From Ruegeria marina (GTDB lineage Bacteria > Pseudomonadota > Alphaproteobacteria > Rhodobacterales > Rhodobacteraceae): a stretch of DNA of 64,000 nucleotides. Positions 21,502 through 29,593 of this stretch are shown piece by piece. Each line of letters starts with the position of its first letter. The first letter of the stretch is position 1. Under the pieces are notes generated by a model. It was not told the DNA's origin, made no database searches, and was given only the letters and a program-made list of their open reading frames with translations. Made by a program: the position numbers and the translations under genes. Location of the stretch: positions 18,645-82,644 of the forward strand of contig NZ_FMZV01000020.1 of the NCBI RefSeq assembly GCF_900101475.1. The letters are read 5' to 3'.

Positions 21502-22251
21502 ATGAGCGAATGGCCGCAAGGCTACGGGAAACGGGTGCTGGACGAAGTCGACAGCACCCTGAACGAGGCGAACCGGATCGCGGCGTCTCTGGCCGGACCG
21601 GAATGGATCATGGCGCGGCGCCAGACTGCCGCGCGCGGGCGTCGTGGCCGGACCTGGGTGCAGCCTGCCGGAAATCTTGCGGCGACGCTGGTCTTGCGGC
21701 CGGTGGGCGAGGCCGGGCAGGTGGCTCTACGCAGTTTTGTCGCGTCGCTGGCGTTATTTGATGCCTGTGTCTCGGTCACCGGCAGGGCCGAAGGGCTGGC
21801 CCTTAAATGGCCCAACGATGTTCTGCTGAATGGCGGAAAACTGGCGGGCATCCTGCTGGAAAGTTCTGGCCATGGAACTGGCGTGGCGCACCTTGCCATT
21901 GGTATCGGCGTGAACCTGGCTGACGCCCCCGGTGCCGATGCGGTAGAACCGGGCGCGGTCCGGCCCGTGTCGCTCCTTTCGGAAACAGGTCTGCGGGTTG
22001 AGCCCGAAATGTTCCTGACCGAACTCGCCGCAGCATATGCCCGGTACGAGGCGCAGTTCGAGACATATGGTTTTGCCCCGATCCGCAGCGCCTGGCTGGC
22101 CCGGGCCGCCCGTCTGGGCGAAGTGATCACCGCGCGTACCGCAACGTCCGAGACGGTGGGAACTTTCGAAACTGTGGACGCGGATGGTAACCTTGTCCTA
22201 CACACCGCTCATGGCCGCGTCAGCATTCCGGCAGCGGACGTCTATTATTAG
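21502..22251 (+). CDS. birA: Biotin--[acetyl-CoA-carboxylase] ligase
   Basis: A 249-aa class I biotin protein ligase without the N-terminal DNA-binding domain, so it should biotinylate targets but not repress bio genes. The biotin loop is RRGRTWVQPAGN and the central LKWPNDVLLNGGKLAGILLE is diagnostic. Likely targets include acetyl-CoA carboxylase and the methylcrotonyl-CoA carboxylase at the left of the window. No ribosome site is visible before ATG 21502 because the terminator occupies that space. Confidence 0.93.
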   Translation: MSEWPQGYGKRVLDEVDSTLNEANRIAASLAGPEWIMARRQTAARGRRGRTWVQPAGNLAATLVLRPVGEAGQVALRSFVASLALFDACVSVTGRAEGLALKWPNDVLLNGGKLAGILLESSGHGTGVAHLAIGIGVNLADAPGADAVEPGAVRPVSLLSETGLRVEPEMFLTELAAAYARYEAQFETYGFAPIRSAWLARAARLGEVITARTATSETVGTFETVDADGNLVLHTAHGRVSIPAADVYY

Positions 22252-22263
22252 GAGAGTTGGATC

Positions 22264-23043
22264 ATGCTTCTGGCCATTGATTGCGGTAATACCAATACCG
22301 TGTTCTCGATCTGGGATGGTGAGAAATTCCTGTGTACGCTCAGGACTTCGACCCATCACGCTCGGACAGCGGACGCCTATTTCACCTGGTTCTCGACCCT
22401 GATCAAACATTACGGGATCGAAGCCGACATAACGGATGTGATCATCTCTTCGACCGTGCCACGGGTGGTGTTCAACCTGCGTGTCTTTTCTGACCGGTTC
22501 TTCGGGTGCCGCCCTTTGGTGGTCGGAAAACCCGAATGCCTGCTGCCCACCGCGCCGCGTGTCGATGCCGGAACCGCAGTCGGGCCGGACCGGCTTGTCA
22601 ACGCGGCTGGTGCCTTTGACCGCCACGGGGGCAACAAGATCGTCGTCGATTTCGGTACGGCCACAACCTTCGACGTGGTCGATGACGATGGGGCCTATGT
22701 TGGTGGCGTCATTGCGCCGGGCGTCAACCTGAGCCTTGAGGCGCTGCACATGGCGGCAGCGGCGCTGCCGCATGTGGACATCGCCAAGCCACAGGCGGTC
22801 ATCGGAACCAATACAGTGGCCTGCATGCAATCGGGGGTTTTCTGGGGATACGTCGGGCTTGTCAAGGAAATCTGCGCGCGTATCAAGGCCGAGCGCAACC
22901 GCGACATGCAGGTCATCGCGACCGGTGGCCTGGCGGCACTGTTTCAGCAAAGCGAAATTCTGTTCGATATATTCGAGGACGACCTGACGATGCACGGTCT
23001 GACCGTGATCCATCGCTACAACAAGGAAAACGGGACCGCATGA
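22264..23043 (+). CDS. coaX: Type III pantothenate kinase
   Basis: A 259-aa ASKHA-fold kinase for the first step of coenzyme A synthesis. Motifs: LLAIDCGNTNT at the N-terminus, a GPDR-type pantothenate site (VGPDRLVNA), DFGTATTFD, and ATGGLA. Preceded by AGGAGAG, 12 nt after birA, and overlapping rnj by ATGA. Confidence 0.94.
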   Translation: MLLAIDCGNTNTVFSIWDGEKFLCTLRTSTHHARTADAYFTWFSTLIKHYGIEADITDVIISSTVPRVVFNLRVFSDRFFGCRPLVVGKPECLLPTAPRVDAGTAVGPDRLVNAAGAFDRHGGNKIVVDFGTATTFDVVDDDGAYVGGVIAPGVNLSLEALHMAAAALPHVDIAKPQAVIGTNTVACMQSGVFWGYVGLVKEICARIKAERNRDMQVIATGGLAALFQQSEILFDIFEDDLTMHGLTVIHRYNKENGTA

Positions 23044-24707
23044 GCCGTGAAAGACTGATCTACCTTCCTCTGGGAGGCGCCGGCGAGATCGGCATGAACG
23101 CCTATGTCTACGGATACGGCAAGCCGGGTGAGGAACGGCTGATCCTTGTCGATCTGGGGGTGGCTTTTTCCGACATGGATACGTCTCCGGGTGTGGATCT
23201 GATCTGGGCGGACATTTCCTGGTTGAAGGAGAACGTTGACCGGCTGGAGGCCATCTTCATAACCCATGCGCACGAAGACCACGTGGGCGCAGTGGCCCAT
23301 TGCCATGAGGCACTGCGCGCCCCGATCTACGCGCGGACCTTTACCGCGAACATTGCGCGGCGCAAGATGGACGAGCTTGGCCATCCCGCGGACACCGTAA
23401 CGACGGCCTCGGCCTGGCCCGAAACGATCAAGGCGGGACCGTTCACCGTCGGTTTCCTACCGGTTTCCCATTCCATTCCCGAAAGCGCGGGCCTGGTCAT
23501 AGACACGCCGGCAGGACGCATCGTGCACACCGGAGATTTCAAGCTGGATCCCGAACCGATGGTCGGCGAAGCCTTTGATCCCGATCTGTGGGGCGAGATC
23601 GGCAAGGGTGGCGTGCGCGCGCTGGTGTGCGACTCCACCAACGTGTTCTCCCCCAATCCCGGCCGCTCCGAGGCCGAGGTGGGACCCGAGATCATCAAGC
23701 TGGTTGCGGGGGCATCCGGTATGGTGGTGGCCACCACTTTTGCGTCGAACGTGGCCCGTGTGCGGACACTTGCAGAGGCAGGGATACGTGCCGGGCGTTC
23801 GGTGGTCCTGCTCGGTCGCGCCATGCGGCGCATGATCGAAGCTTCGATCGAAACCGGTGTCCTGACCGACTTTCCGAGCGTGCTCAGCGCCGAAGAGGCG
23901 CAGGATGTTCCCCGAGATCACCTGATGCTTATCGTGACCGGCAGCCAGGGCGAGCGACGTGCCGCCAGCGCGCAACTGGCGCGCGGCAAGTACCGCGGCC
24001 TGGAGATGACAGAAGGTGATCTGTTCCTGTTTTCGTCCAAGACTATTCCGGGCAACGAGAAGGACGTCATTCGCATCATCAACCAACTGTCCGAAAAGGG
24101 CGTGGATGTGGTCGATGACAGTTCAGGGCTTTATCACGTTTCTGGTCACGCCAATCGCCCCGATCTGGAACGGATGCATGCGCTTGTCGATCCTCAGATG
24201 GTGATCCCTATGCATGGCGAACACCGTCATTTGCGCGAACATGCGCGCCTTGCCGAGGCGGGTGGCCGCCAGGGGGTAGTCGCCGTGAATGGTACAATGC
24301 TGGACCTCTCTGGCAATGCGCCGGTGGTGGCGGGCCATGTGGAAACCGGCCGCACCTATCTGGATGGCACCATCCAGGTCGGCGCGCTTGACGGGGTGGT
24401 CCGCGACCGGATCCGGATGGCGCTGAACGGGCACGTGACGGTAACGGTGATCCTCGACGAAGAGGACGAGCCGCTGGGTGAGCCGTGGTGCGACTTGATC
24501 GGCCTTCCCGAGATCGGTTCGTCGAATGCGCCTCTGGTCGAGGTGATGGAAGAGGACCTGAACCAGTTTCTGATGCGCTCCAACCAGAAGACCCTGCGTG
24601 ATGACGACCGGCTGGAAGAGGCCCTGAAGCGCATCGCACGCCAGACCGCGCAAAGCGAGTTGGGAAAGAAGCCGGAAGTGACCGTGGTGATCAGCCGGAT
24701 GCGCTGA
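23040..24707 (+). CDS. rnj: Ribonuclease J
   Basis: A 555-aa beta-CASP metallo-beta-lactamase nuclease with endo- and 5'-3' exoribonuclease activity. The zinc motif HAHEDH is at 76-81. The body includes the beta-CASP region and the SGHANRPDLERMHALVDPQMVIPMHGEHRH segment. Alphaproteobacteria use RNase J together with RNase E. The ATGA overlap with coaX indicates co-translation. Confidence 0.93.
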   Translation: MSRERLIYLPLGGAGEIGMNAYVYGYGKPGEERLILVDLGVAFSDMDTSPGVDLIWADISWLKENVDRLEAIFITHAHEDHVGAVAHCHEALRAPIYARTFTANIARRKMDELGHPADTVTTASAWPETIKAGPFTVGFLPVSHSIPESAGLVIDTPAGRIVHTGDFKLDPEPMVGEAFDPDLWGEIGKGGVRALVCDSTNVFSPNPGRSEAEVGPEIIKLVAGASGMVVATTFASNVARVRTLAEAGIRAGRSVVLLGRAMRRMIEASIETGVLTDFPSVLSAEEAQDVPRDHLMLIVTGSQGERRAASAQLARGKYRGLEMTEGDLFLFSSKTIPGNEKDVIRIINQLSEKGVDVVDDSSGLYHVSGHANRPDLERMHALVDPQMVIPMHGEHRHLREHARLAEAGGRQGVVAVNGTMLDLSGNAPVVAGHVETGRTYLDGTIQVGALDGVVRDRIRMALNGHVTVTVILDEEDEPLGEPWCDLIGLPEIGSSNAPLVEVMEEDLNQFLMRSNQKTLRDDDRLEEALKRIARQTAQSELGKKPEVTVVISRMR

Positions 24708-24717
24708 GCGGGAACGG

Positions 24718-24743
24718 GACAAGGTCCTGAAAAGGATCTTGTC
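24718..24743. terminator. Stem-loop between rnj and the convergent NUDIX gene
   Basis: A 10-bp stem (GACAAGGTCC and GGATCTTGTC, one G-U pair) with a 6-nt loop lies 11 nt after the rnj stop and before the convergent NUDIX gene. There is no T-run on either side, so it may be a processing or rho-independent-like signal for both. Confidence 0.45.
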
Positions 24744-24788
24744 GGCAAGCTTTCAATTCAAATCTCGCGGCGCTCGGCCCCGCCGGTG

Positions 24789-25490
24789 TCATCCGGTTTC
24801 GGGCATCGGGTAACCGCGCAGGCGCAGGAACAGGCTGGCCTCTTCATTGTTGTGGAAGTAGGGCACCGTTTCCGGCGGGGTCGGATCGGCCACCCGGCCC
24901 GCGACCTCGGCCAGAACGACCTCGGTGATGAAAGGCAAGTCGAACTTGCGCGCGTCTTTCAGGGGAATCCACTGAAGATGCGACAGCTCGTCCGAGGCAT
25001 GGGTGAAATCGTCCAGATCGCCCTTGATCGCCGTGGCGTCGACCAGAAAGAAACGGGCATCAAAGCGGCGAGGGCGCCCCGGTGGGGTGAGTGCCCGAAA
25101 CACGAATTGCAAGGCATCGGCGGTTGGCAGATGGCCGGTGGCGGCGAAGGTTTGCCAATCGTCGGGAACCGCCCCGGTCCAGTGGCCCGGCGTACCCAGG
25201 ATCAGTCCGGTCTCTTCCCACAACTCGCGAACGGCGGCAACTGCCAACGCGTGACCCAGACCCGCGGGGGCCTTTTCCGTCAGGCGGTCGGCGCAGACCC
25301 GCGGCAGCGGTGCGGCCAGTTGCACTTGCGCATCCGCAACATCGACGGCCCCGCCGGGAAATACGAACTTGTTGGGCATGAACGCTGCCGTGGCGCCGCG
25401 CTGGCCCATCAGGATTGCCGGGTTGTCCGCCCGATCGCGCAGCACGATCACGGTTGCCGCGTTGCGGATCGTCGTTTTGTCTTGCTCCAT
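24789..25490 (-). CDS. NUDIX hydrolase family protein
   Basis: A 233-aa protein starting at 25490 behind GGGAGG (an upstream in-frame ATG at 25562 is less likely). The core REXWEETGL of the Nudix box is present (AAVRELWEETGLIL), but the box is atypical: the acidic residue five after the leading glycine is Ala, and GGAVD is separated from the rest by a long insertion. This layout is seen in the NUDT19-like group, some of which act on CoA derivatives. Substrate not assigned. It shares a transcript direction with the DUF983 gene 22 nt upstream. Confidence 0.8.
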   Translation of the reverse strand: MEQDKTTIRNAATVIVLRDRADNPAILMGQRGATAAFMPNKFVFPGGAVDVADAQVQLAAPLPRVCADRLTEKAPAGLGHALAVAAVRELWEETGLILGTPGHWTGAVPDDWQTFAATGHLPTADALQFVFRALTPPGRPRRFDARFFLVDATAIKGDLDDFTHASDELSHLQWIPLKDARKFDLPFITEVVLAEVAGRVADPTPPETVPYFHNNEEASLFLRLRGYPMPETG

Positions 25491-25512
25491 CAATCCTCCC
25501 GTCGGGCGGCCT

Positions 25513-25905
25513 TCAGCGCGAATTGCCGAACCCATGCATCCGTCGTGCCCACTGATAGGCAACGACGCTGCCTTTCAACCGGGGCAAAAGGTAAAGCGAC
25601 AGCGCGAGGCAGCCAAGGGCAAAGATGCCGAACAGGGTCAATGGGCTTGGTCTCCAGGTTTCGAACACCATAAGCAGCAGGGGTGCCATCAGGTGCCCCA
25701 CGAAGAGGATCGTCAGATATGCCGGCCCATCGTCGGCCTGATGATGAACATATTCCTCGCCGCATTTTCCGCAGCTGTCATTTACCTTCAGATAGGAATG
25801 AAGGAGCTTTCCTTCGCCACAATTGGGGCAACGCCCGCGGAAGCCGGCAAAGACTGCGGGCCATGTCGGTCGGTCGGTGCCGGTGCAGGCGATCTGATCT
25901 GTCAT
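25513..25905 (-). CDS. DUF983 family membrane protein
   Basis: A 130-aa protein with an N-terminal zinc-ribbon-like pair (CPNCGEG and CGKCGEEY) followed by two hydrophobic helices, the DUF983 pattern common in alphaproteobacteria. ATG at 25905 gives the normal family start (MTDQIACTG); the longer frame from 25995 adds an unlikely leader. Function unknown. Confidence 0.85.
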   Translation of the reverse strand: MTDQIACTGTDRPTWPAVFAGFRGRCPNCGEGKLLHSYLKVNDSCGKCGEEYVHHQADDGPAYLTILFVGHLMAPLLLMVFETWRPSPLTLFGIFALGCLALSLYLLPRLKGSVVAYQWARRMHGFGNSR

Positions 25906-26124
25906 GTTTTGCTCGTCCAGGTGATTTCCCGAAATCTGATCGTCTATAGCCGCGAATGAAAGGGTATGGAACCGCCTTGCGTCCGGATGTCGCAAAATAG
26001 GCGGGCGATACTCACGTTTTCAGGCCTCCGGAAAAGAAAGAAAAAAGCGACGGAAAGCCGCGTCTCCTGCGTTTGAAAAAAGTGAACAGCGGCAGGGTGT
26101 CGCCACGGAGAAAGGAAGGCCAAA

Positions 26125-26595
26125 ATGAAAAACGCAGGACTGATCGCGGGAATTGTCCTGGCATCCGTCGTCTTGACCTCCTCTTCGGTTCTGGCCATGG
26201 GGCCGGGCGATGGTCCGCGCTTTAGCTTTACCGAGCTTGATGCGGACGGCGACGGCAAGATCGCGCAGGAAGAAATGCTGGGCCATCGCGCCGAGCGGCT
26301 TGCCCGCGCGGATACCGATGGGGATGGTGCCCTCAGCCGTTCGGAGTTGGAGGCCGAGGCACAGGCGCGCGCCAGCGCGCGTGTGGCCCACATGCTTGAA
26401 CGGCTTGACAGCGACAAGGACGGCCAGTTTCGTCAGAACGAAATGCCTGAACCACAATGTCATGGCGCAGGGTTCGTTGGGCGACAGGACAGCGATGGCG
26501 ACGGAGCGATCTCGGAACAGGAGTTTGCCCAGATGCAGGAGCGGATGAAGGCGCGCCACGGCCGCCACGGCTTTGGCGACAAGATGAAACACTGA
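26125..26595 (+). CDS. Exported four-EF-hand calcium-binding protein
   Basis: A 156-aa protein with a signal peptide ending SSVLA and four EF-hand loops: DADGDGKIAQEE, DTDGDGALSRSE, DSDKDGQFRQNE and DSDGDGAISEQE. The His-rich end (ARHGRHGFGDKMKH) is typical of periplasmic EF-hand proteins. The start follows GAAAGGAAGG. In many Roseobacters such a gene precedes an ECF sigma factor, which fits the fragment that follows. Confidence 0.9.
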   Translation: MKNAGLIAGIVLASVVLTSSSVLAMGPGDGPRFSFTELDADGDGKIAQEEMLGHRAERLARADTDGDGALSRSELEAEAQARASARVAHMLERLDSDKDGQFRQNEMPEPQCHGAGFVGRQDSDGDGAISEQEFAQMQERMKARHGRHGFGDKMKH

Positions 26596-26609
26596 CCCGG
26601 AAGGGGGAC

Positions 26610-26744
26610 ATGACCTCTATTGGCACAGTTGCCCGCGGCGGTGGCGCGGCTGCGGACTCAGACGCAGAAGACGCACTGCTGCGGCTTTACGCCAATGGCG
26701 ATGCCGAAGCCGCCCGTGGGTGCTGTCAAAGCAAACCGACTTGA
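26610..26744 (+). pseudogene. ECF sigma-70 factor, N-terminal fragment
   Basis: ATG at 26610 follows GGGGGAC. The product reads MTSIGTVARGGG...EDALLRLYANGDAEAAR, which resembles the first residues of an RpoE-like sigma factor. From base 26718 the frame enters a sequence resembling an IS terminus and stops after nine unrelated residues. The rest of the gene is not seen anywhere in the window. The truncation presumably inactivates it. Confidence 0.6.
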
Positions 26745-27111
26745 GGCGGGCAGGGCCTGATCCCCCCTTCAATCGTTCGAGCCTCGGGCCGGTCTCTGCG
26801 CCAGAGATCGGCCCGGTTGCATTCACGCATGTCGCCGCAAGAGCGGCGCGGCGCCCCCGATGCGTTTTTCCCTGTAAATCGCGGCCCGAAACGAAAAACC
26901 GCACCGCCGAAATGGCCCGCAGAGACTGTGCCCGAAATCCCGCCCTCCCGCGCCGCTACAATGCGTCTCTGCGCACCAAAACAGCGCGCAACCGCCCGGA
27001 ATAGCGGGCAGAAAGGGCATCTACTTTGTTATAGGGGGAATACCCGAAGGTGGCTGGCGGTGCTGCCAGACGAATTCTAACTAGTCTCGGCAAGGACAGG
27101 ATGGCTGTCCT
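26745..27111. other. Non-coding left arm of the IS region with strong hairpin
   Basis: No gene is seen. The main feature is a 14-bp stem with a 3-nt loop (26785-26815, one G-U pair) without a T-run. A smaller hairpin around 27055-27068 overlaps the alternative IS left end. This stretch could be IS non-coding sequence or a remnant of older DNA between two IS copies. Confidence 0.4.
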
Positions 27112-27816
27112 TTATTCAGCGCAGAGACCGCGCCACTCGGCTAGAGCAGCGGCTCGGTTCAACTTGAAATCCTGTCGGCTGGTGAGGCTGCGTTCCGAAT
27201 TGAAATGGTTGAAGACCGAGGCGTGGACGGAGGCAAATTTTTGAAGACTTCGCATCCGCCGAAAACGGAGCATCGCCCGCTCCCGTCGTCGAAATGGTAG
27301 GTGTGAATTCTCAGCGCGGTTGTTCAACCAGCGCCCTGTTTCCCGGCGATGAGCGGCGCCAATTTCGCGCAACGCGGCGCCGTAGGACCGGAGCCTATCC
27401 GTCACGATCACTTCGGGGCGGCCGTGCTTGCGCATTGCTTTCTTGAGGAACTTAAGCGCAGCCCTCTTGTCGCGGGTCTTCGTCACGAAGCTCTCGAGGA
27501 CCTCTCCCTCGTGATCAACGGCTCGCCAGAGGTAGTATCGCTCGCCGTTGATCTTCACGAACATCTCGTCGAGATGCCATCGCCATTGGCTCGACCGCAT
27601 ACCCTCGATCCGACGTTTCCGGATCTCGGCTGCGAACATCGGGCCGAAGCGATGCCACCAGAACCGGACCGCCTCGTGGCTGACGTCGATCCCACGTTCG
27701 TGCAGCAGGTCTTCGACATTCCGAAGCGACAGCGGGAAGCGGACATACATCATCACGGCAAGACGGATAATCTCGCGCGACGTCTTGAAGTACTTGAATG
27801 GGCACGGTCGGGTCAT
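27112..27816 (-). CDS. IS6-family transposase
   Basis: A 234-aa DDE transposase of the IS6/IS26 type. The catalytic triad fits Asp in HLDEMFVK, Asp in VTDRLRSYG and Glu in NNRAENSH, with an N-terminal helix-turn-helix region. The length is full for the family, so it may be active. IS6 elements move by replicative or conservative cointegration and often flank resistance or accessory blocks, which suits its position at the core/accessory junction. Confidence 0.92.
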   Translation of the reverse strand: MTRPCPFKYFKTSREIIRLAVMMYVRFPLSLRNVEDLLHERGIDVSHEAVRFWWHRFGPMFAAEIRKRRIEGMRSSQWRWHLDEMFVKINGERYYLWRAVDHEGEVLESFVTKTRDKRAALKFLKKAMRKHGRPEVIVTDRLRSYGAALREIGAAHRRETGRWLNNRAENSHLPFRRRERAMLRFRRMRSLQKFASVHASVFNHFNSERSLTSRQDFKLNRAAALAEWRGLCAE

Positions 27817-27895
27817 TGGAAGACGCTACAGAGGCCCCTGCCACGCCTCAAGCCGGGTTTGTCTGACAAGACCCGTGGATGAGATCGCTCATGGC

Positions 27896-28150
27896 TCAGT
27901 CCCACAAGGTTCTTAGGTTGATCGGGGCGCCGGTCAGCCGCGCGACGATCTCGGGTGTCTCGCGCACGGGGATGAGGGAAACGCTGCCGTCCTGGCAAGG
28001 TAAGACAAGGGCGACGCCGCTGCCTTCGCTGCGAAGGCAGTACTCCATGACTTCGCCTCGTCGAACGCGCATCGGCTCATGGCCGATAAGGTTTCCGCGC
28101 TCGTCATAGGCGCAGCGATTGAAGATGACAGTGTCCGGAAGGCTGGTCAT
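27896..28150 (-). CDS. Hypothetical protein (84 aa) next to the IS
   Basis: MTSLPDTVIFNRCAYDERGNLIGHEPMRV..., 84 aa, no recognised domain. The start at 28150 has GGAG 7 nt upstream. The ribosome site is inside an 8-bp stem-loop (28158-28178), which could modulate translation. It ends 22 bases from the IS terminus and appears intact. Confidence 0.65.
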   Translation of the reverse strand: MTSLPDTVIFNRCAYDERGNLIGHEPMRVRRGEVMEYCLRSEGSGVALVLPCQDGSVSLIPVRETPEIVARLTGAPINLRTLWD

Positions 28151-28592
28151 GGCTTTACTCCATCAGAATGTGATGGAGCGACTATCGCTCAGGTGCGGAA
28201 AACGGTGCCTCGGTCTAACCTCAGTGCTGTCCGTTTTCTGAGCTCGTCAGCCGATCGGCACTGCGCTTCGGCCTGCGCTCTTGAGTTTTTTGCGAACGTG
28301 AGACGGACGGCGTTCTATTCCGCCGTTTCCAGTTCCGGGTCTGTTCGTTGGGAGCTCATGCTTTCCGGCACGTTTGCCGGGGCGCTCTGCGACGCAATTC
28401 CAGCCATACCCAAAGCTGCCGCCTAGCAAACCGCAGGCCATACCCTGACGGCGTGTCAATGGCACTGCCCGCACCATCCGTCTTCGCCAAGGCTCCGCCG
28501 GACCGTGTTGGCCATGACACGTGACCTTCGCTCTGCTCATCGGCGGGCAAGGCTGGAATGGTCCAGACCGACACAAACGAAAGGAAAGAAAG
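28151..28592. other. Intergenic leader region of divergent element genes
   Basis: No gene is supported. On the left are two adjacent hairpins: CTCCATCA/TGATGGAG (28158-28178) and GAGCGA/TCGCTC (28176-28190). On the right is the leader block 28466-28513 described separately, followed by the ribosome site of the 74-aa gene. The region probably holds the promoters for both divergent genes. Confidence 0.5.
28466..28513 (+). promoter_or_regulatory. Conserved leader block, left copy
   Basis: TGCCCGCACCA and CCGTGTTGGCC, separated by 26 nt with a short GC hairpin between. The same two blocks with 27-nt spacing precede the DUF2958 gene at the other end of the element (63293-63341). Both genes also share CAAACGAAAGGA at their ribosome site. 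This suggests a common promoter or operator for element genes. Confidence 0.5.
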
Positions 28593-28817
28593 ATGAGCAC
28601 GCAAACCGAAAATACGACCCAAGACAACGGCGAAACCAAGAACCTGCCGACCCACGTTGCGAAGACCCGCATCGGCTACGGCAAGAAGGCTAGCTACGAG
28701 CGGATCGGGGTCGCTTGGGAAAACGATGACGGCTCGTTCTACATCAAGCTCTACGGCACCCAGGTTGTCAGCAACTTCACCCTGTACGCCATCAACACCG
28801 CGGAGGCGGGGGCCTAG
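28593..28817 (+). CDS. Hypothetical protein (74 aa), mobile-element type
   Basis: The start at 28593 (MSTQTENTTQDNGE) follows AAAGGAAAG. The C-terminal part KTRIGYGKKASYERIGVAWENDDGSFYIKLYGTQV looks like a compact beta-sheet domain. Proteins of this look are common on Rhodobacterales plasmids and mobilisable elements; function unknown. An in-frame upstream ATG (28521) is rejected for lack of a ribosome site. Confidence 0.7.
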   Translation: MSTQTENTTQDNGETKNLPTHVAKTRIGYGKKASYERIGVAWENDDGSFYIKLYGTQVVSNFTLYAINTAEAGA

Positions 28818-28856
28818 AGCCTCCCGCCTTCGGGCGCTGAGCGGGAAAATCCCGCC
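28804..28856. terminator. Paired hairpins between convergent genes
   Basis: One stem (28804-28829, AGGCGGG/CCCGCCT with extension) overlaps the stop of the 74-aa gene. A second (GCGGGA at 28841-28846, TCCCGC at 28850-28855) sits just before the stop of the convergent 99-aa gene. They probably terminate both transcripts. Confidence 0.5.
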
Positions 28857-28862
28857 CGGCGC

Positions 28863-29162
28863 CTATTCGTCGTGTTCGGGATCGTCCTCATCTTCAGGGA
28901 CGAAGGGCGTCCCGAACGCGAACGCTTCCCATTCTTCATCCATATACGAGAGCCTGTTCGGGCGCCCTTGCAGCGCGACTGTGATCAGGCAGTCGATGGC
29001 CTCCCAGTCATCGCGGATCGCATCGTGTTCGGCTCTGTCTGCCCGCCACCGAATGTACTCATCGACTTCGAGTTGATCGAACGCATCATGCTCGATGCAG
29101 TTCTGGATAAGCGCGGCTGCCCGCTCCAGGCGATACAAAGCGACTTCTGTTTCATAGTCCAT
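28863..29162 (-). CDS. Acidic hypothetical protein (99 aa)
   Basis: MDYETEVALYRLERAAALIQNCIEHDAF... is helical in the first half and ends in a very acidic tail (EDEDDPEHDE). The start at 29162 follows AAGGA. The acidic character recalls DNA-mimic or anti-restriction proteins of mobile elements, but no family is recognised and this is only a possibility. Confidence 0.65.
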   Translation of the reverse strand: MDYETEVALYRLERAAALIQNCIEHDAFDQLEVDEYIRWRADRAEHDAIRDDWEAIDCLITVALQGRPNRLSYMDEEWEAFAFGTPFVPEDEDDPEHDE

Positions 29163-29409
29163 GGGAACCGTCCTTCTCAGCTGGTTGATCTGATGGACGG
29201 GTTATGACGGGGCCGGAGAAACGCCTGCCTCGGTGACGCCTCAGTATTGATCCGGGAGAGGCGTTCCGAGCGTTTTTGTGATGCAATGCAGCATGGCTGA
29301 AGCTGGCTCTGAGCCTGCGTTTGTGCTACCAAATTAAGTGAAAATTAACCTTTTCGCAGTGTTTTCCCGATATCCTGAAATTAGGGTGAAAGCTCATAAG
29401 AGTGAGTAC

Positions 29410-29464
29410 AAGGTGTGCGTGGTACTACCACGCGCACCTTGCGGGGGGATTTCCCATCCCCCGC
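29410..29464 (+). other. Candidate origin of transfer (oriT)
   Basis: A 14-bp inverted repeat with a 3-nt loop (29410-29423 and 29427-29440, one mismatch) runs directly into a second stem (GCGGGGG 29441-29447, CCCCCGC 29458-29464). Origins of transfer usually have an inverted repeat next to the nic site and lie upstream of the mobC-relaxase genes, as here. The nic position is not identified. Confidence 0.4.
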
Positions 29465-29593
29465 GGACCCCCCAGGGCAGCCCTAAGCAAAATCTGCGCT
29501 CTGGCACGGATTTTCCTAAGGGCTGTGTCAGCCGTCTCACCCATCGAGGATGAGATCGGCTGAGGGCAATGATTGGCACCATTGCCGTTTCGC

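Larger units (their letters stand above)
26718..27874 (-). mobile_element. IS6-family insertion sequence with imperfect terminal repeats
   Basis: The left terminus (26718 inward) and the reverse complement of the right terminus (27874 inward) match at 24 of the first 31 positions and stay alignable for about 40 nt. The left boundary coincides with the break in the sigma-factor gene. The element would be 1157 bp, long for IS6. A second possible left end at about 27059 would give about 815 bp, the usual IS6 size. No target duplication is found: CCGCCCGT on the left, GTGGATGA on the right. Confidence 0.6.

Noticed and set aside
28247..28672. 141-aa minus-strand frame opposite the 74-aa gene
   Set aside because: Overlaps a better-supported gene and its leader, has no ribosome site and an implausible composition.
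29338..29553. Short frames in the region before mobC
   Set aside because: They run through the inverted repeats of the oriT candidate and have no coding character.
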